From Magnetospira sp. (lineage in GTDB: Bacteria; Pseudomonadota; Alphaproteobacteria; Rhodospirillales; Magnetospiraceae), in assembly GCA_028282245.1 (NCBI GenBank), contig JANQIL010000076.1, forward strand, positions 1 to 42,125: a stretch of 42,125 nt of DNA, read 5' to 3'. Under the pieces are notes generated by a model. It was not told where the DNA came from, did not search any database, and saw nothing but the letters and a program-made list of their open reading frames with translations. Within the stretch, counting starts at the first letter, position 1, and each line of letters begins with the position of its first letter. Shown in pieces: positions 33,345 through 41,140 of the stretch. Made by a program: the position numbers and the translations under genes.

Positions 33345-34151
33345 ATGCCACGACCACGCCCGATAACCGGAATCGCCGTTGCCGCCGCCCTTTTCGCCGC
33401 TTCGCCGTCCGTCGCCCACTTCCAACTCGTCTACACCCCCGACGTCAATCTTGATCGCGCCGGTCCGGTGCCGCTCAAGCTGATTTTCTGGCACCCGATG
33501 GAAAACGGCCACGTCATGGACATGGGCCGCCCGGAGGCGTTCCACGTCGTCCACCGGGGGGAGAGGATCGACCTCGCGGACTCCCTGTCGCCGATGACCT
33601 TTGCCGGCAGGAACAACACCGCCGCGGCCTTCGACGCCTCGGTGCCGGTCAGGCGCAACGGCGACTATGTCCTGACGCTCACTCCGGCGCCCTACTACGA
33701 GGGCGGCGAGGATATCTACATTCAACAGATCACCAAAGCAGTGCTCAACAAGGGCGGCATGCCGACCGAATGGTCCGAGCCGGTGGGCCTGCCGACCGAG
33801 ATCGTGCCGCTCAACAAGCCTTACGGCGCCTTGGCCGGCTCGACCTTTTCCGGGCTGGTGCTCTCGGACGGCAAGCCGGTGGCCGGCGCCGAAATCGAAA
33901 TCGAGTACATGTCGGCCGAGCCCGACATGACCGCCAACCGTCCGGCCAAGGCCACCGCCGGTCCGATTCCCGGCGGCGCCTTGGTGGCGATCACCGACGC
34001 CAACGGCGTGTTCACCTTCGGCGTTCCAAGGGCCGGCTTCTGGGGGTTCGCCGCGCTCGGCGTCGGGCCGGTGACGGAACACGACGGCAAGGAACTCAGC
34101 CAGGACGCGGTGCTTTGGATCCGTGCCCACGATCTGGGCACGGGGGACTAG
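33345..34151 (+). CDS. DUF4198-type periplasmic component of cobalt ECF transporter (CbiK/NikK-like)
   Basis: Exported protein of 268 residues. The signal peptide (about 1-24) would be cut near PSVA-HFQLVY, leaving a His-initial mature protein suited to metal capture. Internal features: HPMENGHVMDMGRPEAFHVV (about 51-70) with several His/Met, NNTAAAFDASVPVRRNGDYV, and a late DANGVFTFGVPRAGFWGFAA typical of DUF4198 beta-sandwich folds. Such proteins accompany CbiM/NikM in the Nik(K/L)MQO-type importers of proteobacteria. It is first gene after the cobalamin riboswitch and 2 bp before cbiM, supporting cobalt as substrate. The symbol is left empty because naming is inconsistent. Confidence 0.85.
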   Translation: MPRPRPITGIAVAAALFAASPSVAHFQLVYTPDVNLDRAGPVPLKLIFWHPMENGHVMDMGRPEAFHVVHRGERIDLADSLSPMTFAGRNNTAAAFDASVPVRRNGDYVLTLTPAPYYEGGEDIYIQQITKAVLNKGGMPTEWSEPVGLPTEIVPLNKPYGALAGSTFSGLVLSDGKPVAGAEIEIEYMSAEPDMTANRPAKATAGPIPGGALVAITDANGVFTFGVPRAGFWGFAALGVGPVTEHDGKELSQDAVLWIRAHDLGTGD

Positions 34152-34153
34152 CC

Positions 34154-34786
34154 ATGCACGTCGTCGACGGCGCGTTGTCCAACGAGGTGGTGATCGCCGG
34201 CGGCGCGATCGCGGTCGCCGGAATCGGTTGGGGCCTGCGCAACCTGGACATGGAGAAAATCCCCGCCGCGGGCGTGCTTTCGGCGACCTTCTTCCTCGCC
34301 TCCCTGGTGCACGTGCCGGTCGGTCCGTCGAGCGTTCACCTGATCATGAATGGCCTGGCCGGGCTGGTGCTTGGCTGGGCGGCCTTCCCGGCCTTGTTCA
34401 TAGGCCTTCTGTTGCAGGCGGTTTTCTTCGGCTTCGGCGGGATCACGGTGCTTGGCGTCAACACGGTGGCCATCGCGCTGCCGGCCGTCCTGGTCGGCGT
34501 CGTCTGCCGTCGCGGCGCCGCCGGCGCGAGCCCCCGAACCGCCGCGCTGTGGGGCGGCGTCGCCGGGGGCGGCGCGATCCTGCTGACCGGCTTGCTGGTC
34601 GCCCTCGCCCTGGCGCTCAGCGGAGACGCGTTCCTGCCCGCCGCCAAGTTGGTGGTGCTGGCGCACCTGCCGGTGATGGTCGTCGAGGCGCTGCTCTGCG
34701 CCGCCGCCGTGGGTCTGGTGCGGCGCGTCAAGCCGGAGCTGTTCGGGGTCGTCTCGTCGGGCCGGGGAGTCGCGGCCCATGCCTAG
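34154..34786 (+). CDS. cbiM: cobalt transporter substrate-binding membrane subunit CbiM
   Basis: S-component of the energy-coupling-factor Co2+ importer; 210 residues, about seven membrane helices. The N-terminus MHVVDGALS places His2 directly after Met1, as in CbiM/NikM where the mature N-terminus chelates the metal. HVPVGPSSVHLIMNG (about 53-67) and QAVFFGFGGITVLGVNT (about 96-112) are the family metal-site blocks. The ATG at 34154 is 2 bp after the preceding stop. The end overlaps the cbiL-like gene by 8 bp. Confidence 0.94.
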   Translation: MHVVDGALSNEVVIAGGAIAVAGIGWGLRNLDMEKIPAAGVLSATFFLASLVHVPVGPSSVHLIMNGLAGLVLGWAAFPALFIGLLLQAVFFGFGGITVLGVNTVAIALPAVLVGVVCRRGAAGASPRTAALWGGVAGGGAILLTGLLVALALALSGDAFLPAAKLVVLAHLPVMVVEALLCAAAVGLVRRVKPELFGVVSSGRGVAAHA

Positions 34787-35387
34787 GCCGGTCCGCGCCG
34801 CGCTCCTGTCCGCGCTGCTCTGCGTGGCCGCCTGGTCAACCGCCTCGGCCCACAAGGTGATCGCCTCGGCGTGGTCCGAGGGCGAGATGATCGAGGGCGA
34901 GGTCGGATTTTCCAACGGCCAGATGGCGGACGCCGGAACCGTGGTCAAGGTCCTCGGGCCGGACGGAGCCGAGCTCGGCCAGGCGACGGTGGGCGACGAC
35001 GGGCTGTTTCGTTTCAAGCCCACGGTCGCGGTGGCGCATACCTTCCGGGCCGACATGGGCCTTGGGCACGTGGCGCAGGTCACCCTGTCGCCGGAGGAAC
35101 TGCCGGTCTCGCTGGCCCGCGAGGGCGCGGGCAACCCCGAGCAGGCCGCGCGATCCTCCGGGGCCCGGAACGATCAGGCGGCGGCGCCGTCGATCGCGCC
35201 GGACACCCTCGATGCCTTGATCTCGGAGGCGGTGCGTCGCGAGATGCGTCCGCTTCGCAGGGACCTCGCCGCCTACAAGGAGGAGCGGGACCTCCAGGGA
35301 CTGCTCGGCGGTCTTGGCTACATCGCCGGGATTTTCGGCCTGCTGTTCTTCGTTGCCGGCCAGCGGCGGCGCAAGGCCGGACGTTAG
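34779..35387 (+). CDS. CbiL/NikL-like accessory membrane protein
   Basis: 202 residues: a signal peptide ending near ASA-HKVIASAWSE (about 22-24), a periplasmic carboxypeptidase-regulatory-like beta domain (VVKVLGPDGAELGQATVGDDG, about 47-67), a Gln/Ala/Pro-rich linker, a helical stalk RREMRPLRRDLAAYKEERD and one C-terminal membrane helix (LLGGLGYIAGIFGLLFFVAG). The mature protein again begins with His, as with the DUF4198 partner. This matches NikL/CbiL, found in place of CbiN in many proteobacterial Ni/Co ECF systems. Position between cbiM and cbiQ supports this. Confidence 0.85.
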   Translation: MPRPVRAALLSALLCVAAWSTASAHKVIASAWSEGEMIEGEVGFSNGQMADAGTVVKVLGPDGAELGQATVGDDGLFRFKPTVAVAHTFRADMGLGHVAQVTLSPEELPVSLAREGAGNPEQAARSSGARNDQAAAPSIAPDTLDALISEAVRREMRPLRRDLAAYKEERDLQGLLGGLGYIAGIFGLLFFVAGQRRRKAGR

Positions 35388-35444
35388 GTGCGCGCCGCCA
35401 CCGACGCCAGGGACCGACCGGCCGACGTTCTTGGGAGCGCGGAC

Positions 35445-36194
35445 ATGGCCGGCGGCGGCGGGAAGGTGCGGACATTGGACCCACGGGGCCGGATCGTGGC
35501 CGTGGCCCTGTTCGCGGTTGTCGTGGTGTCCCTGGACGACCTCGCGGTCCTGGCGGCGAGCGTCGGGATCGCGATGGTGCCGTTTCTGTTCGCCCGCCTG
35601 CCGATGATCAGGACTCTCAAGCGGGTCGCCGCGATGGACGGGTTCATCGTCCTCCTGCTCCTGATGCTGCCCTTCACCACGCCCGGCGAGACGTGGTTCG
35701 CGCTCGGTCCGCTGGTCGCCACCCGCGAGGGGGGTGTCCTGGCCATCGGCATCGCCCTCAAGGCCAACGCGGTGATGCTCGCCCTGCTATCCCTGGTCGG
35801 CACCATCGAGGCCACGGCGCTCGGTCATGCGCTGCATCGGCTGCGGCTGCCCGAGACCCTGGTTCATCTGCTTCTGTTCACGGTCCGCTATATCGAGGTG
35901 CTGCGGCGGGAGCACGCCACGTTGCGTCAGGCCATGACCGCCCGAGGCTTCCGGATGCGGGCCGATCTCCATACCTACCGGTCCATCGGCTATCTTCTCG
36001 GCATGATGCTGGTGCGGTCGCTCGAACGATCCGAGCGAATCCTGGGGGCCATGAAGTGCCGGGGATTTCAGGGCCGGTTTCATCTGCTCGGGGTGTTCCG
36101 CTGGCGCCGGCGGGATACGTGGTTCGTGGCGCTGACCCTCGCCGTTCTCGCCGGCCTTGTCATTCTGGAGCACCGCCATGGGCTGCCTGCTTGA
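35445..36194 (+). CDS. cbiQ: cobalt ECF transporter transmembrane coupling subunit CbiQ
   Basis: EcfT-type subunit linking CbiM to the ATPase; 249 residues with about five membrane helices. Two coupling signatures are clear: AMTARGFRMR (about 164-173) and AMKCRGFQGRF (about 201-211). I prefer ATG 35445, which has GGGAG nine bases upstream; GTG 35388, directly after the preceding stop, would add 19 residues. The 3' end overlaps cbiO by 17 bp. Confidence 0.92.
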   Translation: MAGGGGKVRTLDPRGRIVAVALFAVVVVSLDDLAVLAASVGIAMVPFLFARLPMIRTLKRVAAMDGFIVLLLLMLPFTTPGETWFALGPLVATREGGVLAIGIALKANAVMLALLSLVGTIEATALGHALHRLRLPETLVHLLLFTVRYIEVLRREHATLRQAMTARGFRMRADLHTYRSIGYLLGMMLVRSLERSERILGAMKCRGFQGRFHLLGVFRWRRRDTWFVALTLAVLAGLVILEHRHGLPA

Positions 36195-36861
36195 ACTCAG
36201 GACCGTCTCGTTCGCCTATCCCGGACGACCGCCGGTTTTCGTCGACGCCGATTTCGGGCTGGAGGCCGGCGACCGCCTCGGTCTGATCGGCGCCAACGGG
36301 GTCGGCAAGTCGACTCTGCTGCGCATGCTGGTCGGGCTGCTGCGGCCATCGGCCGGCACGGTGGCGGCGTTTGGCCGGGAACGGCGGTCGGAAGCCGATT
36401 TCCGGGAAGTGCGGCGCCGGGTGGGCTTGGTGTTCCAGGACCCCGACGACCAGTTGTTCTGCCCGACCGTCGCCGAGGACGTGGCGTTCGGGCCGCTCAA
36501 CCTCGACAAGTCGCGGGACGAGGCGATGGCGGTGGTCGACCGCACCCTGGCCTGGCTGCGACTGGAGCATCTGCGCGACCGCGTGACCCACAAGCTCTCG
36601 GGCGGCGAAAAGCGGCTTGTCAGTCTGGCCGCGGTGCTGGCCATGGATCCGGAGGTGCTGCTGCTCGACGAGCCGACCAACGCGCTCGACGAGGACACCC
36701 GCGCCCGGCTGGTCGACATCGTCAACCGGCTGCCGCAGTCGATGGTGGTGGTCTCCCACGACGCCCATTTCCGCAAGAAGGTCACCAACGTTTCCTACCG
36801 GCTCCGGGACGGCGGCCTGTCCCTGTTCGAGCCGCGCTGCGTGCACGCGGAACCAAATTAA
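36178..36861 (+). CDS. cbiO: cobalt ECF transporter ATP-binding subunit CbiO
   Basis: ABC ATPase driving the importer; 227 residues. Walker [16 protein letters not shown] (about 38-52), Q-loop VFQDPDDQLFCPTVAEDVAF (about 86-105, the DQLF form typical of ECF ATPases), signature LSGGEKRLVSLA (about 141-152), Walker B VLLLDEPTNALD (about 161-172) and switch His in VVVSHDAHF. ATG 36178 (MGCLLELRT) lies within cbiQ. It is last in the riboswitch-controlled operon. Confidence 0.95.
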   Translation: MGCLLELRTVSFAYPGRPPVFVDADFGLEAGDRLGLIGANGVGKSTLLRMLVGLLRPSAGTVAAFGRERRSEADFREVRRRVGLVFQDPDDQLFCPTVAEDVAFGPLNLDKSRDEAMAVVDRTLAWLRLEHLRDRVTHKLSGGEKRLVSLAAVLAMDPEVLLLDEPTNALDEDTRARLVDIVNRLPQSMVVVSHDAHFRKKVTNVSYRLRDGGLSLFEPRCVHAEPN

Positions 36862-36892
36862 TTTCATGATGTTTTTCAATATAGCTCGACAA

Positions 36893-36909
36893 ATCCCCTC
36901 CAGGAGGAT
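36893..36909. promoter_or_regulatory. candidate operator of the metal sensor
   Basis: ATCCCCTCCAGGAGGAT contains CCTCC-A-GGAGG, a G/C-tract dyad of the kind bound by CsoR/RcnR-family repressors, just upstream of such a gene and overlapping its ribosome-site region. A TATAGC box at 36880-36885 in an AT-rich patch could be the -10 of a promoter separate from the importer operon. Confidence 0.45.
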
Positions 36910-36920
36910 AGGATCAGCGC

Positions 36921-37199
36921 ATGGCTCAGCATCCGGAAACCCACCAATCACACGCCGACGTCGTCAACCGCCTCAAGCGGGCCGACGGGCATTTGCGCAA
37001 GATTATCGCGATGATCGACTCGGGACGCCCCTGCGTCGACGTGGCGCAGCAACTCCACGCGGTCGAGAAGGCGCTGATCCAGGCCAAGAAGGTCTACATC
37101 CACGACCATATCGACCACTGCCTGCAGGGATCGCTGGAGGACGAGAGGCGGACAGACGACCTCATCCGCGAGTTCAAGGACATTTCGAAGTACCTTTAG
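36921..37199 (+). CDS. CsoR/RcnR-family metal-sensing repressor
   Basis: All-helical DUF156-type repressor of 92 residues that releases DNA on metal binding. Candidate ligands: an N-terminal histidine (His4), Cys38 in SGRPCVDVAQQL, His63 and Cys67 in HDHIDHCLQG. The set His-Cys-His-Cys resembles RcnR/DmeR and InrS-type Ni/Co sensors more than the formaldehyde sensor FrmR. The gene lies directly before the RcnA-like exporter (15 bp gap), so a cobalt/nickel efflux switch is the likely job. It may be translated from ATG 36921 with AGGA seven bases upstream. Confidence 0.93.
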   Translation: MAQHPETHQSHADVVNRLKRADGHLRKIIAMIDSGRPCVDVAQQLHAVEKALIQAKKVYIHDHIDHCLQGSLEDERRTDDLIREFKDISKYL

Positions 37200-37214
37200 C
37201 CGGAAGGTCGAAAC

Positions 37215-38003
37215 ATGAACTTGACCGACCTGATCGCGCAAGGAACCGCCAATCCGTTGGCCATGATCGGCCTGGCCCTGCTTCTCGGCGGACTGCACGG
37301 GCTGGAACCCGGGCATTCGAAAACCATGATGGCGGCGTTCATCATCGCGGTGCGCGGAACGGCGTCCCAGGCGGTGATCCTGGGTTTGTCGGCGGCCCTG
37401 TCGCATACCCTGATCGTGTGGATTCTGGCCCTCGTCGGCCTCTCCCTTGGAGACCGGATGATCGCCGAGGACGTCGAGCCCTGGTTCATGATGGGCGCCG
37501 GCGTGGTTCTGTTGGGGATCGCGTCCTGGGTGTTCGCGCAAACCTGGCGCTCCCGGCGCCGGCCGCCATCGCGCGCGCCGCATCACCACGGCGAGTTCCA
37601 TGCGTATGCATCTGGCGATCACGTTCCGCGCGACGCCCACGTGGCCACCCATGCACGCGAGATCGAAACCCGTTTTGCCTCGGGTCGGGCAACGACCGGA
37701 CAGGTGGCGACGTTCGGGCTGACCGGCGGCCTGATTCCCTGCCCGGCGGCGGTCACCGTGCTGATCCTCTGTCTGCACCTGCAAAAGTTCTGGCTCGGGG
37801 TCGGGATCGTCGGGGCGTTCAGCGCCGGACTTGCGGTCACCCTGGTGGCGGTGGGCGTGGCCGCGGCCTGGGGGATGTCGGCGGTGCGTCGGCGAACCGG
37901 CCGCGTCGACGCCCTGTTCGCGAAGGCACCCTACGTCTCGGCCGTCCTGATCGCGGCCATCGGCGTGATGATGCTGGCGGTCGGGATCGGGCATGCGACC
38001 TGA
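37215..38003 (+). CDS. rcnA: nickel/cobalt efflux protein RcnA
   Basis: Inner-membrane exporter of 262 residues, about six helices. Family signature GGLHGLEPGHSKTMMAAF (about 25-42), ALSHTLIVWILALVG (about 61-75) and TGGLIPCPAAVTVLILCLH (about 172-190). A cytosolic loop (about 120-150) is His-rich (HHHGEFHAYASGDH), as in other RcnA proteins. It follows the metal sensor in an apparent two-gene unit, and the importer operon lies just upstream, so uptake and export are controlled side by side. Co2+ and Ni2+ cannot be told apart by sequence; the context favours cobalt. Confidence 0.94.
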   Translation: MNLTDLIAQGTANPLAMIGLALLLGGLHGLEPGHSKTMMAAFIIAVRGTASQAVILGLSAALSHTLIVWILALVGLSLGDRMIAEDVEPWFMMGAGVVLLGIASWVFAQTWRSRRRPPSRAPHHHGEFHAYASGDHVPRDAHVATHAREIETRFASGRATTGQVATFGLTGGLIPCPAAVTVLILCLHLQKFWLGVGIVGAFSAGLAVTLVAVGVAAAWGMSAVRRRTGRVDALFAKAPYVSAVLIAAIGVMMLAVGIGHAT

Positions 38004-38013
38004 TGCCGCCCCG

Positions 38014-38043
38014 CCGGCCTGGAAGGGTTTTTCCGGTGGCCGG
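38014..38043 (+). terminator. hairpin after rcnA
   Basis: CCGGCC (38014-38019) pairs with GGCCGG (38038-38043), and inside it GGAA pairs with TTCC around a GGGTTT loop. It begins 11 bp after the rcnA stop. No T-run follows, so it is only terminator-like. Confidence 0.35.
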
Positions 38044-38125
38044 GTGGCACGGGTGCCGGCGCGCCCCGTTTGCCGTCGCGGAAGACCTCGCTCCCTTGTT
38101 CCCCGGTCCGGCAAGGGATTTTCGG

Positions 38126-38153
38126 TTGAGGTTTGAAACCCAGGAAATAGAAT
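38126..38153 (+). promoter_or_regulatory. promoter of galE
   Basis: TTGAGG (38126-38131), 16-bp spacer, TAGAAT (38148-38153). The -10 box has five of six consensus bases. Transcription would start near 38160, 40 nt ahead of the galE ATG. Confidence 0.5.
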
Positions 38154-38199
38154 CGAGTCTCCGACGCGATGCGGCGCGGGCAGGCGGAAGGGGCGAGAC

Positions 38200-39183
38200 A
38201 TGAGCAGCGACACGGTTCTGGTCTCGGGCGGCGCCGGCTACATCGGCAGCCACACCTGCCTGGCCCTCGTTGAGGCCGGTTGGAACGTCGTCGTGATCGA
38301 CAACCTGAGCACCGGCCTGCGGGCCCTGGTGCCGGACGGGGTGGTGTTCCATGAGGCCGACGTGGGGGATTTCGAGGGCACCCTGGATATCATCCGCCGT
38401 CACGGATGCCGCTCGGTGATTCATTTCGCGGGATTCACCGTGGTCCCCGAATCCGTCACGGAGCCGCTGAAGTACTACCGCAACAACACCTGCGTCAGCC
38501 GCGCGCTGATCGAGGCCAGCGTTGCCGGCGGCGTCGAGAGCTTTCTGTTCTCCTCGACCGCCGCCGTCTACGGCGATCCCGACACCGCGATCGTCAACGA
38601 GACCGCGCCGCTCCGGCCCCTCACCCCCTATGGCACCTCCAAGATGATGACCGAATGGATGCTGCGCGACGTGGCGGCGGCGAGCGCCCTGAAATACGTC
38701 GCCCTGCGCTATTTCAACGTCGCCGGCGCCGACCCGCAGGGTCGATCCGGGCAGAGCACGCCGAACGCCACCCATCTCATCAAGGTGGCCTGCGAGGTGG
38801 CGGCCGGCCGGCGCCGGTCGATGACCATCTTCGGCGACGACTACGACACCGTCGATGGAACCTGCGTGCGCGATTTCATCCATGTCTCCGATCTGGCCGA
38901 CGCCCATGTGGCGGCGCTCGATTACTTGAGGGCGGGCGGCGCCAGCGAGGTGATGAACTGCGGCTACGGGCGCGGGTTCTCGGTGCGCCAGGTGGTCGAC
39001 CTGGTCGGCGAGGTTGCCGGCGCCCCCATCGATGCCGTGGTCGGCCCCCGGCGAGAGGGAGACATCATCGAAATCTGCGCGGCATCGGACAGGATTCGCC
39101 GGGTGCTCGGCTGGACGCCGCGCCACGACGACCTGCGCGGCATCGTCGCCTCGGCCTATGCCTGGGAGCGTCGGTTGGGTTAG
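38200..39183 (+). CDS. galE: UDP-glucose 4-epimerase
   Basis: Interconverts UDP-glucose and UDP-galactose for surface polysaccharides; 327 residues, extended SDR. NAD site VLVSGGAGYIGSHTCLAL (about 6-23), Asp of VVIDNLSTG, catalytic Ser in FLFSSTAAVYGDP (about 115-127), Tyr/Lys of PYGTSKMMTEWML (about 145-157) and ALRYFNVAGADP after it. VRDFIHVSDLADAHVAAL is the conserved C-terminal block. ATG 38200 sits at a GGAAGGGGCGAG ribosome site. Confidence 0.93.
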   Translation: MSSDTVLVSGGAGYIGSHTCLALVEAGWNVVVIDNLSTGLRALVPDGVVFHEADVGDFEGTLDIIRRHGCRSVIHFAGFTVVPESVTEPLKYYRNNTCVSRALIEASVAGGVESFLFSSTAAVYGDPDTAIVNETAPLRPLTPYGTSKMMTEWMLRDVAAASALKYVALRYFNVAGADPQGRSGQSTPNATHLIKVACEVAAGRRRSMTIFGDDYDTVDGTCVRDFIHVSDLADAHVAALDYLRAGGASEVMNCGYGRGFSVRQVVDLVGEVAGAPIDAVVGPRREGDIIEICAASDRIRRVLGWTPRHDDLRGIVASAYAWERRLG

Positions 39184-39247
39184 GGCGAGAGGGATTGGGC
39201 GGAATAGGAATATTGACTTATCGTGGGTAAATTCATACCCTCTCGTC

Positions 39248-39556
39248 ATGGACCCCGCCGAGACCCGACTCCGTCTGACCGCGCAGATGCATCGGACCCA
39301 CGCGGCGCCACCGGCCGATCTGCGCCGCGTGGCGCGGGCCGGCGGCGTCGACCGGTTGCGCGCCCTGGAATTGGCGGCCCGCGAGCGGGCCCTCGGGCGG
39401 ACGGCGCGCGACCTGTTGCGGGCCATCGCCCGGCGGCGCGGCCGGTGGCGCGATCCGGTCGCGGACCGGCGCCTGGACGAACTGTCGCGCGATCTCGCCC
39501 GATGCCGGCGGGATGGTCTCGCGGCGCGCGACGAAATCGCCCGACCAAACGCATAA
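39248..39556 (+). CDS. small Arg/Ala-rich hypothetical protein
   Basis: Possible 102-residue protein (MDPAETRLRLTAQMHRTH...), rich in Arg and Ala, likely helical with a heptad-like leucine pattern. No domain is recognised. A TTGACT box (39213-39218) precedes a short AT-richer stretch (locally unusual), but no ribosome site is visible, and any transcript from it would be almost leaderless. GC-rich DNA often holds spurious frames, so the gene is uncertain. Confidence 0.4.
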   Translation: MDPAETRLRLTAQMHRTHAAPPADLRRVARAGGVDRLRALELAARERALGRTARDLLRAIARRRGRWRDPVADRRLDELSRDLARCRRDGLAARDEIARPNA

Positions 39557-39622
39557 ATCCTTGGCCTGGGGGATCGCCGGGTCTACCCTGCGCCGCCTGT
39601 TGCGTCGCTGGACGAGGAGATC

Positions 39623-40492
39623 ATGGGACATCACGGCACGGTCGGCAACGCCATCACCTGGATCGACGGCGGCTGGGTCGACGGCAACCCGCCCATTCTC
39701 GGGCCGCTGCACCACGCCGTGTGGCTGGCCTCGGTGGTGTTCGACGGGGCCCGCGCGGTGCGCGGCATGGCCCCCGACCTGGATCGGCACTGCGCCCGGG
39801 TGGTTCGCTCGGCCGAGATCCTGGGCCTTGCCCCGACCCTGGGCGCGGAGCCGATCGCCGAACTGGCCTGGGACGGAATCGCGCGGTTCCCCGGGGACGC
39901 CGAACTCTACATCAAGCCGCTGTTCTACGCCGAGAGCGGACTGGTCATCCCGGATCCGGACTCGACCCGCTTCGCGATGACCGTCGCGGTGTCGCCATTG
40001 CCGGATCCGGGCGGATTTTCCGCCTGCCGGTCGTCGTTCCGCCGCCCGGCCCGCGACATGGCGCCGACCGACGCGAAGGCGGCCTGCCTCTATCCCAACG
40101 TGGCGCGCGCGGTGGCCGAGGCGCGGAGCAAGGGGTTCGATCAGCCGATCGTGCTCGATCCCAGCGGCAACGTGGCGGAGTTCGGCTACATGAACCTCAT
40201 GATGGCGATCGACGGCGTGGTCCATACCCCGGCCGCCAATGGCACCTTCCTCAACGGAATCACCCGACAGCGGGTGATCGCGCTCTTGCGCGACGATGGG
40301 ATCGAGGTGGTGGAACGGGCGATCGGTTTTTCGGAACTGCTGGCCGCCGACGAGGTTTTCGCAACCGGCAACTACGCCAAGGTCACTCCCTGCGCGCGAA
40401 TCGACGGTCGGGAGCTGGCGGAAGGGCCGATCGCGCGGCGCGCGCGCGACCTGTACTGGGATTTCGCGGCGACCGCCGTCCGGACGCCCTGA
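39623..40492 (+). CDS. class IV (branched-chain amino acid type) aminotransferase
   Basis: PLP-dependent transaminase of 289 residues, IlvE/DAAT fold. Opening motif WIDGGWVDGNPPIL and VFDGARAVRG (about 40-49), PLP lysine in PTDAKAACLYPN (about 153), glutamate of VAEFGYMNLM (about 190-199) and the phosphate-binding NGTFLNGITRQRVIAL (about 208-223). It is somewhat shorter and more divergent than canonical IlvE, so the substrate could be branched-chain amino acids, D-amino acids or a related compound. Its ATG 39623 follows GAGGAGA. Confidence 0.88.
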   Translation: MGHHGTVGNAITWIDGGWVDGNPPILGPLHHAVWLASVVFDGARAVRGMAPDLDRHCARVVRSAEILGLAPTLGAEPIAELAWDGIARFPGDAELYIKPLFYAESGLVIPDPDSTRFAMTVAVSPLPDPGGFSACRSSFRRPARDMAPTDAKAACLYPNVARAVAEARSKGFDQPIVLDPSGNVAEFGYMNLMMAIDGVVHTPAANGTFLNGITRQRVIALLRDDGIEVVERAIGFSELLAADEVFATGNYAKVTPCARIDGRELAEGPIARRARDLYWDFAATAVRTP

Positions 40493-40594
40493 ACCGGCGC
40501 GCGCGCATTACCAGGGCGCCAAGACGCCCCGGTTCCGATAGGGGCCGCCCCATGTCATGCGAAGCCCCATCGCACGAAGGATTCAGGGTTCGTA

Positions 40595-40885
40595 TCAGAC
40601 GCACCCGGTGGGCTTGGGCAGCCCGCCCCACTTGCAGATCAATTTCATCGGTCCGGTGTGGAACGTCTCGAACAGGTCGGCCTTCGAGACGCCCATCTGC
40701 TTGGTGAACTTCCGCAACGGCGGCACCGTGCCTTCCTCCTCGTACATCTCGCGCGCCGCCATGATGTAATCCATCTGCTGTTCGGTCATCTCGACGCCGT
40801 CGTTCCTGGCGATCTGCCGGGCGATTTCCGCCGTCCAGTCGTCGCGGTTGAGCAGAAACCCCTCTCCGTCGGTTTGAAAGGTCAT
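40595..40885 (-). CDS. dsrC: DsrC-type sulfur-carrier protein
   Basis: DsrC/TusE family, 96 residues. The C-terminal arm reads LICKWGGLPKPTGCV, with the penultimate Cys and a second Cys separated by exactly ten residues (Cys-X10-Cys), the pair that marks true DsrC proteins able to form a trisulfide; TusE proteins keep only the last Cys. The centre KFTKQMGVSKADLFETFHTGP is also typical. ATG 40885 has GGAG eight bases upstream, better than the longer frame to 40921. No dsrAB, dsrEFH or rhodanese is nearby in the window, so its partner is not visible. Confidence 0.93.
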   Translation of the reverse strand: MTFQTDGEGFLLNRDDWTAEIARQIARNDGVEMTEQQMDYIMAAREMYEEEGTVPPLRKFTKQMGVSKADLFETFHTGPMKLICKWGGLPKPTGCV

Positions 40886-41079
40886 TTTTTTTCTCCAATT
40901 CAGAAATGAACCGAATCGCATTTGGCGCGCCCCGCGCGGCGATTCAAGAGCGCGGATGATTTGCAGTCGAAAGACGGCGCGATGGCGGAAGGCGCGCCGG
41001 CCAACGGCGGAACATGGCCCGCGCCGGCGATCGGCCGCGTGTCGCCAGGGGCGCGGAACGCAACTTTCCTAAAACCAAA

Positions 41080-41114
41080 GGGTCACAATCCTGTCATCCC
41101 TGATCTGCTATACG
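41080..41114 (+). promoter_or_regulatory. Pho box and -10 of phnC
   Basis: GGGTCAC (41080-41086) and CTGTCAT (41091-41097) are spaced 11 bp, as in PhoB direct repeats; the second is a perfect half-site and the first keeps the GTCA core. TATACG (41109-41114) follows 11 bp later, the usual -10 distance. Start would be about 41121. Fits phosphate-starvation control of a phosphonate importer. Confidence 0.6.
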
Positions 41115-41140
41115 GTGGTATGCGCAACACATGGAATGCC

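Noticed and set aside
30331-33357. 1008-residue minus-strand frame
   Set aside because: It crosses metZ, the K+ channel, tldD and the riboswitch on the wrong strand and has no domain signatures.
40922-41140. N-terminal extension of PhnC upstream of 41141
   Set aside because: The added residues are low-complexity, not PhnC-like, and the Pho box and -10 box lie inside this stretch.
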